From Humulus lupulus (lineage: Eukaryota > Streptophyta > Magnoliopsida > Rosales > Cannabaceae), in NCBI RefSeq assembly GCF_963169125.1, contig NC_084793.1, forward strand, positions 226,780,360 to 226,844,359: a stretch of 64,000 nt of DNA, written 5' to 3'. Below the pieces are notes generated by a model that was not told where the DNA came from, did not search any database, and saw nothing but the letters and a program-made list of their open reading frames with translations. Positions 56,951 to 64,000 of this stretch are shown one piece after another (the first letter of the stretch is position 1; each line of letters opens with the position of its first letter). The translations under genes were made by a program, and so were the position numbers.

Positions 56951-59900
56951 AATTTGTCCGAGTAAAAGAAAACCAGGATGTCCTGGCCTGGTCCCACTCG
57001 GATATGATCGGGATTGATCGCAACATTATATGTCACGCCCTGAACATTGATGAAAATGTAAGTCCAGTCCGGCAGAAGTGAAGGCCATTGGGCACGGAAC
57101 AGGCAGAGGCCCTCAAGCTAGAAATCGAGAAGTTATCCTTGATTAATTTCATCCGGGAAGCACTATACCCTTTTTCGCTGGCAAACTCGGCGTTGGTGCC
57201 AAAACCAAACGGGGCATGGAGAAGTTGCATAGATTTCATGGACCTTAACAAGGCGTGTCCAAAGGACTGCTTCCCTCTGCCCCGGATAGACTAGATGGTG
57301 GATACCACGTCCGAGTACGAGTTGCTAAGCTTCATGGATGCCTACTCTGGCGACAACCAAATTTTGATGCATGTAGCAGACCAGGAGCACACCAGCTTCC
57401 AGAGAAACAAAGGTGTATACTGCTACATTGTCATGCCTTTCGGGCTAAAGAATGTCAGAGCCACATATGAAAGGCTTTCCAACATAATGTTCCGGGACCT
57501 ACTAAGAAAGAACATGGAGGTCTACATAGATGACATGTTGGAGTCCAAGACATCGGCCCAACATGCAGACGACTTGGCTGAAGCATTCACCATTATTTGG
57601 AAATACAAGATGAAGCTGAATCCCAAGAAGTGCACTTTTGACGTGGCATCCGGGAAGTTTGTAGTCTTCATAGAAAGCTTGAGAGGGATTGAAGCCAACC
57701 CAGATAAGATCAGAGCTTTGATCGACATACCATCACCACGGAAACACAAAGACGTTTAGAGCTTGACGGGAAGAATAGTGGCTTTGAGCCACTTTGTGTC
57801 AAAATCCATGGACAAGTGCATCCCATTTTTCAACATACTTCACGGAAACCAGAGGTTCGAATGGACAGCCGAGTGTGAAGAGGCTTTCCAAAATCTGAAA
57901 GAGCATTTGGCTCAAGAACCAATCTTGTTAAAAACAGTGGATGGGGAACCACTATACCTATATTTGGTCATGTCAGAACATGCCATAAGCGCCGCCTTAG
58001 TGCGAGAAGAAGAAAAGGTCCAACTCATGGTCTATTACATAAGTAAAAGGTTGCTGGGCGCGGAGTCCAGATACCCTTTGATTGAGAAACTGACATTTTT
58101 CTTACTGACTACTTCCAGGAAGTTAAGACCTTACTTTCAAGCTCATTCCATCAAGGTACTAACGAACCATTCCCTACAACAAGTATTAAAAAAACCAGAA
58201 TCATCAGGAAGACTTTTGAAGTGGGCCATGGAGCTGAGCCAGTTCAATCTCGCCTACGTCCCCAGAATCTCCATCAAGGGATAGGCCCTAGCCAACTTCA
58301 TCGTAGAGTGTACCGAGATTGCTGAGGATGAAGAGCTAATCGACCCAGTAATGCCCTTTTGAAAACTTTTTGTTGACAAAGCCTCCAATGAGAATGGGGT
58401 CAGGGTCGGGTTCATCCTAATATCCCCCCAAGGCCACCAATTGCAAAGCGCCCTATGCTTCCAGTTTGAAGTATCAAACAATGAGGTTGAGCACGAGGCC
58501 ATGCTGGCCAGATTACGCTTAGCTCGAGAAGTGGGGGTAGAAAACATTGAAGTCCACAACGATTCCCAGTTGGTGGTAAGATAGATTTCTAGAATACAAA
58601 ACGAAGGGAGAGAGGATGGCCGCCTATGTGGCATGAGCCCTGGAGTTACTCCAATCGTTTAAAAGATGCGTCATCCGCTAGGTCCCCAAGGAACATAATG
58701 TGTTCGCGGACACACTAGCAAACTTGGCCACGAAAGTTGAAGCAGAACTCTCCGGGGTAGTCCCGATTGACCATCTACCCACACCCAGTATTCAATCCCC
58801 TGCAATCATAAATGCCATTGATTACAAAACTTCCTTGATGGGGCCTCTCATCCAATATCTAACCACTGGATAATTACCCACAAACAGGGTCGCCGCCAAG
58901 AAGCTTCAGTACCAGGTCCCCAGATACGTCGTGATGGATGGCAAGCTCTATTGCAAAGGGTTATCCATGTCGTATCTTCGATGTGTATCCGGGACCGAGA
59001 TGAGTGCAATCATGCATGAAGTGCATGAAGGCTTTTGCGGAGATCACTCAGTCGGACTCAACTTGTCTAAGAGAATCCTAAGGCAAGGATATTTCTCGCC
59101 AACAATGAAGAAGGACTGCGTAGATTGCGTCCGCAAATGCGAGCAATGCCAAAGGTACGTGAAGATCCCATAAGCTCCCCCCACAGAGATAACCTTGATG
59201 ATCAATCCCTGGCCTTTTGTAGTTTAGGGAATCAATTTGGTAGGATCCTTCCTGACTGGAAAGGGCAGATTGAAATATGCCATTGTAGTTGTTGACGATT
59301 ACACCAAATGGGTTGAGGCAGAACCAATGAACACCATTACCTCCAAAAGGCCCTAGACTTCATCATCAACAATATTGTGTGCTGATACGACCTTCCTCAT
59401 AAAATCGTGTCCGACAATGGGAAGCACTTTGATAGCATCCACTTCACTGACTTCTGTGAAAGACATGGAATCATCAAAAGCTTCTCCGCTGTCGCAAGGC
59501 CTCAAGAAAATGGGCAAACAAAGGCCTCAAGAAAAAGTGGCTGGAATAGTTGCCCCGCATCTTATGGGTATACCGGACCACGGAAAGAACCTCACCCGGA
59601 CATACTCCCTACTCAATGGTTTATGGGTGCGAGACAATCATCCCAGTAGAAATGCTAGTCCCGTCCCATAGATGAGACATGTATTACCCCGTCCAGAATC
59701 ACTCCTTGCTCTAGGAATCCCTGGATCTCATCAAAGAGATCTTAGAAGAATCGCAAGTGCAGCTAAAGATGTATTACAGAAAGATCGCAAGACACTTTAA
59801 CTCCAGAGTTAAGAGCCGAAGGTTCGAGACTGGTGATTTGGTCCTGAGAAGAGACTTCCCTACATCTTAGGATTCGGGAGTGGGGGTTCTAGGACCTAAT

Positions 59901-61213
59901 TGGGAAGGACCATATGAGATCCAAAACAAAGTATGTCCGGGAACATATCGTGTTGGGAAAATATAAATTTGCCTCAATGGAAATAGTAAGAAATTACAAC
60001 TCTATGCAATATATTACAAATAATAATGATTGATTAAAAGGAGTTAAAACTCTATAACTGAAAATTACAAATAAACAAAGGAAATGAAGAAGATGATGAA
60101 GAATAAGTGAATAGTAAAATACAACTCTAAGCAAAAGGTTAAAAATAAAGTAAAGTGTTTGAAACAAAAGAAAAGAAGATTACAACTCAAAACAAGAAAT
60201 ACAAATAAACAAAAGAGAAGAATATGAAGATGAAGAGAAATAGAATAGAAAGAAAGATCAAGAAAACAAAATAAAAACAACTCTCACTCACACTACCAAA
60301 GTGAAGATTGTTGGGGATCACCAACTTGAACAAGGTTTGAAACCTTTGTCCAAAAGCTTATTTCCCCCTAACTCAAGCACTAAGGGATCTCTCACAGATT
60401 ATAGGAAATGCTTTATGGAATTATCAAGCCTCAAGGTGTTTCTAGCCAAGTGCTTTAATGGATAGAAATGTTGTGTCTTACAAGTGAGCTATAGGCTCTT
60501 ATTTATAGAGTTTAGAGACACCCTTTGAATTTCAAATTCCATCAACCCTCATGGCTGTTACCAATGTTTAATTGGATTAATATGGAATTAAAAAAGAGAT
60601 TTGGGAGTTATTTGGGTTTTTTGAGCCGTTCAACAAAGATTGAAAAAACTGAAAAATTGGTCAGATTTTGGCTTGTGGCCGCGGCCAGAGACATTAGTGG
60701 CTGTGGCCATTAGTCTCTGTCCCACAGGCCGCCCCACTGACCAATTTCAGCACAAAAAATGTGCTGTTTTCCCAAACGGTTCCAAACCCTCCCAAATGAT
60801 TTTGTAACTCCCAAAACACATTATTGGGGTTAAAATCATATCTCTAACAACCATATCACATATGGCTTTATGAAATTCATCTCAATATTGTGTAACAACA
60901 AATTTACACAATAAAGGGTAATATTTGGAAGTTACAAATTTGTAACACCAAATATGTTACATTATTTGGATATATCTCATATATCTAAATATTGTAACTC
61001 TCTATTATATGTTACAATATGTGACACTCTTTGTCACATTTATTTAATCTAAAACATTATATTATAATATAATATAATATTACATTATATTATAATATAA
61101 TATAATATTACATTATATTATAAAATAATATAACATATCGCCTAAGGTGATTAGACAGAATAGAGGTCTCAAGGGCCTGGAACGCCGAACACCTCCATCG
61201 GTATTACCAGTAG
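56951..61213 (+). pseudogene. pol of element E: RT, RNase H, aRNase H, IN, broken
   Basis: It opens with QDVLAWSHSDMIGI, then reverse transcriptase (SLANSALVPKPNGAW, MDAYSGDNQI, VMPFGLKNVRATYER and catalytic YIDD at about 57523-57534) and a first RNase H (ESRYPLIEKL). The second RNase H is KLFVDKASNENG, where the catalytic DG is DK. Next come NNEVEHEAMLARLRLA and NDSQLVV, then the integrase finger (GDHSVGLNL, CEQCQ) and core (SDNGKHFDS, ENGQTKA). The integrase end is cut at 59950 by a solo LTR and resumes at 61141. It finishes with a SRAWNAEHLHRYYQ segment and TAG at 61211. Stops lie at 57292, 57757, 58282 and 58362 and at many later points. The double RNase H places it in the Tat lineage. 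Confidence 0.85.
59951..61135 (+). mobile_element. Solo LTR in the integrase of element E, target duplication TATCG
   Basis: 1185 bases from TGTTGGGAAAATATAA to ATAATATAACA, flanked on both sides by TATCG (59946-59950 and 61136-61140). The integrase reading of E resumes directly afterward. TGTTGG..AACA ends suggest Ty1/copia, but no coding part is present to confirm this. The last 70 bases are repeated TATAATATAATATTACATTA units. Confidence 0.85.
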
Positions 61214-62217
61214 TCGGGAGGATTTAGCCATATATTCTCTCTTTAACATGTTTACTTTCAAGTAATGTATGCTCGAAGGGCATTTCTTATTTAATGTAAA
61301 TGGTGTAAACAAAACACCATAGGAAATGTTTTAAGAAAAGAAAAACATCATGTTTGTCTTTAATTTTTACATGAACAAGTGACTTGAGACTACACTCTTT
61401 GGTCACTTGGGGGGGGGGGGGGGGGTAGGACCATCTATACAGTCCAGGATAAACAAAAACAAGAAGGGATGCAAGGCTCAGAGCTTAGTCCTAATCCAGA
61501 TTCGTATAGACTGGGGGTTCAAAACCCAACTCCCAAAAAATTGATCCAGACCTAACATGGTCCGAGACAATTTAATCCTTATATATTGTTTCCCCATAAC
61601 GGTCCAGAACCATTGGAACTCAAATCTTAGGTTTGAAATTATTAAACGGTCTAGGTCATTGAGACATGAACCTTAGATTCAGAACAAATTAATGAGATTA
61701 TATTTGATAATTCCTTAGCGGTCCAGGTTGTTGGAACCTGAACCTCGGGTTCAGGATAAGTCAATTAACTAATTTCTACCTAAGAACACTTTAAATGGTC
61801 TAGGCCATTAAAACTAAGTCATATATGAGATGTCCATAATGGTCCAGGCCGTTGGAACCTGAACCGTAGATTCGAGATAAATCAGTTAAATTATATTTGA
61901 TAAGTCCAAAATGGTGTAGATAATTTAAACCTGATCCTTAATTTTAGGACAAAATAAACTTCTACAATTTTTCCCCTAATGGTCTTGGCCATTGGAACCA
62001 GGATTCCACATCTAAAAAATTCATGCCTAGTGGTAAAACACTTAGTGAATTTTTAAAGAAATATATGAGCATAAAGCGGGAAATAAAGATGTGCAATGAT
62101 AGAAAACAATATAATAACTGAAGAATAAGATAAATCAGTGTCTTAAGCACATCTGTGCCCATAAAACCTATGTTAAAAAAAAAAGAGGGAGGAAGTCCCA
62201 AATAAAATTACAAAGGC
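61214..62217. repeat. Post-pol region of E: G run and short tandem repeats
   Basis: A run of 17 G lies at 61409-61425 after TTGGTCACTT, the place where element A has its second polypurine-like tract. From about 61602 to 62000, seven imperfect units of 45-77 bases begin with GGTCCAGG..GTTGGAACCTGAA or variants (61602, 61648, 61720, 61797, 61840, 61912, 61980). They are unrelated in sequence to element A's repeats but occupy the same place. Confidence 0.75.
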
Positions 62218-63642
62218 TCAGGCCTGGGCTTTGTTCTGATCCGGAACGTCTAAAGCGGTTTCACCCTGTGGATCCTCAGCAAGGAGCTCCGCGCCTTCTT
62301 TCTCCTTGGCCTCAAACTTGGCCTTTTTTGCAGCTGGATCCGGATAAATGAGGAGATTCATATTCTTGTCATGGAGCCAGGCCATGTAAATGGATTCGTC
62401 AAAAGTGGCCGCCAATAACTCTTCAACCTACTCCTTCTCCTTGCGAGCCTCCACTTCAACTCCAGCTAGGCTTGGACCTCCAAAGCCTGGACTTGGGTCC
62501 CGAGAGATGCCACCTTCTCCCGTTCTTGACAAAGTTGGGCCTCAGCCGCCTCCAAGAGTGCCTTGGTCAAAGCTTTCGAGCCACTGGCATAGGACAGTTT
62601 TGCCTCCAGGTTGTCCACCACCTTCTTGTGGTCAGCGTCCTTCTTGGACAAAACTTCCTTGTGCTGAGCTTGAACTCGATCAGTCTCCTTGGTGAAGGCC
62701 TCCTTGGCAACTTCCTGTTGGTTAACGACCCCTTCCAGTTCCATCTGAGCCGTCTCTAGCTTCATGGCCATCTCATCCACCAGGTCCACGTTCCTATGAG
62801 CCAGCAGTGCGGCCTGGAACAAAGCAAAGTTAGAAAACCACAAAAAGATAACATTAATAAAGAAACAAGACGAACAAGTGGCTTGATGACGGATGGCCTG
62901 GGAGAAGAAGAGGACATCTTCGCTAGCTAGGGTGGCGTAGCGCTTGAACCGAAGAGAGGACATAAATGTCCCCACTAGGGCCAATAAGTCCGCAGTGAAT
63001 GGGGCCACGTCCTGCCCCAACTTAGGCCGAAACCCAATCGATCCACGATCAACTGATGAGTGTTAAAAACCTCAGGACGTTCGGAGAACTCCACGTTCCA
63101 GCGAGTCATCAGAGCCCGGGCTGCATTGTCCTGTTCGTCGCGACCCTCATCCCAAGCTCGGGATACCATATTTATCCTCTCCTCCAGGACGACTGGCTCC
63201 CCTTCCCCAGGAAGATTCAGGTGGATGGGGAGCATGGGAGCGTCCAGGAGCTCCGATGTGATGATAAGGCCGTCTTCGGGGGAGTGTGCCTTGTCCACAA
63301 TGGAGCCCCCACTGTCTCTGCCTTCTTGGCTTGCTTCGTGGACATCATGGCAACGACGTTCGTCTTACTTTTACTCGCCCCACCTTCTACTGGAGGTTCC
63401 TCCTCCAAATTTATGACTTGGAGAGGAGCAGGTGAGGGTAGGTACTGCTCAAAAGATGTGATAAGGATCGGGGTGACAACTCAAGTTCCCTATGGGACCC
63501 CCACAGCTGGTTCTGCGGCCCTAAGTATCAGGTCAATGACCTTCATCCTAGCCAGACCCTTGGCGGCCTTCTTCGCTGACGCCTTGGCCTTGGCAGCCTT
63601 AGCCTCGATCATTTCTTTCATATTGACCACGGGATCAGCCAT
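62218..63642 (-). pseudogene. Antisense gene of element E
   Basis: On the minus strand it begins MADPVVNMKEMIEAK with an Ala/Lys-rich head. A middle region (EGEPVVLEERINMVSRAWD) follows, and then a frameshift near 63020. An intron ends at TTGTTCCAG (about 62819) just before AALLAHRNVDLVDEM, and a long coiled coil ends at 62466. The last segment, SIYMAWLHDKNMNLLIYPDP, ends at 62218. The coiled coil, the intron position before AAL..HR and a tail with an aromatic, Asp/Pro-rich patch parallel element A's antisense gene. Two stops lie soon after the start (near 63490-63475). Function is unknown, and sequence identity with A's copy is low outside the landmarks. Confidence 0.65.
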
Positions 63643-63888
63643 GTCCGATTCACTTGAAATAAGAACAAAATACGGATTAATAATGATGCGAGAAAGACAA
63701 ACATAAAAGAAACATGAGAGTCTAAGTCCTCCGAGACGGACCCTTATCTATGAAATAGGTCTGACTTAATTCTCCTAGGGAAAAAGTATGAATTTAATGC
63801 CCCATGTCATCCATGTCCCAAAAGCTACCATATTGAAGGATCCAGGACGAATGCATGAGGGTCAGCATGTCCACAGAAATGGGACAAG

Positions 63889-64000
63889 TAGGGGTGTTCG
63901 TGGTGCGGTTTTTCTCTAATTTTTTGGACCGCACCGCATATGCAGTTTGAACAATTTTCCAAACCGCAACCCGCATCGCATAGACCGCATTGCAAAAATG
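63889..64000. mobile_element. Partial hAT-like MITE at the window edge
   Basis: Begins TAGGGGTGTTCGTGGTGCGG and continues with GGACCGCACCGCAT and CCGCAACCCGCATCGCAT repeats. TAGGGGTGTTC starts with such GCGGT-rich interiors are common in plant hAT-type MITEs. The other end and the 8-base duplication are outside the window. Confidence 0.55.

Larger units (their letters stand above)
50964..64000 (+). mobile_element. Tat-lineage Ty3/gypsy element E, runs off the window
   Basis: It has a 1088-base 5' LTR, a primer site, gag, an Athila-like insertion where the gag end and protease should be, and reverse transcriptase. Two RNase H domains, integrase split by a solo LTR, a 17-G run, short tandem repeats and an antisense gene follow. 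The 3' LTR is not in the window. The plan matches element A, but the sequence is well diverged and carries many more stops, so E is an older copy or a different family. Confidence 0.88.

Noticed and set aside
63056..63706. 216-residue plus-strand frame at the right end
   Set aside because: It opposes the antisense gene of element E and has no transposon or host motif.
1..64000. tRNA, rRNA or snoRNA genes
   Set aside because: I saw no cloverleaf with matching A and B boxes and no rRNA-like text. Primer sites only mimic tRNA 3' ends.

Overview
The window is repeat-dense plant nuclear DNA. Plant hallmarks are LTR retrotransposons of the plant Tat, Athila and Tekay/Del lineages, an initiator-Met tRNA primer site, Mutator-type PB1 and DUF1985/Ulp1 fragments, and one F-box/kelch gene. 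It looks like a eudicot. A Rosales/Cannabaceae source is only an impression. I see one intact host-type gene, a single-exon F-box/kelch protein at 13841-14971 on the minus strand. Almost everything else is transposon or transposon debris.

Layout. 1-2024: an Athila-like fragment (LTR, tRNA-Asp primer site, a gag-like ORF, polypurine tract). 2057-4338 (minus): a broken DUF1985-Ulp1 gene of the kind carried by Mutator-like elements, preceded by a tandem repeat. 5050-8248: LTR remnants. 8249-9255 (minus): a MULE PB1-like fragment. 11181-12222: a Ty1/copia pol remnant. 13841-14971: the F-box/kelch gene. 16030-18461: LTR-like pieces. 18462-20472: a deleted Tat-type element on the minus strand. 22695-44830: Tat-type element A, with 752-bp LTRs and target duplication GAAAC, carrying a complete Tekay-type element B (30836-40639, target duplication CCTGC) nested inside it. 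44869-47939: a Tekay-type LTR piece and a Tat LTR, with an 817-bp hybrid segment in three tandem copies. 50964-64000: Tat-type element E, broken by an Athila-like fragment (53772-56950), a solo LTR (59951-61135, target duplication TATCG) and a partial hAT-like MITE at the right edge. E runs off the window.

How the parts work together. A and E share one plan: LTR, primer site beginning TGGTGC, gag, protease (missing in E), reverse transcriptase, two RNase H domains, integrase, a G-rich tract, short tandem repeats, and then a spliced gene on the opposite strand pointing back toward pol. In A the antisense gene has a good TATA box and four GT-AG introns. The intron position before the coiled-coil segment is conserved in E. 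Extra antisense ORFs are known in Tat-lineage elements such as Grande and Retand, so the class is not new. The conserved splicing, the separate promoter and the second polypurine-like tract after pol are the most interesting parts of the window. Every element reading frame examined except the gag-like ORF at 834-1820 carries stops or frameshifts. I see no tRNA or rRNA gene and no CRISPR array.
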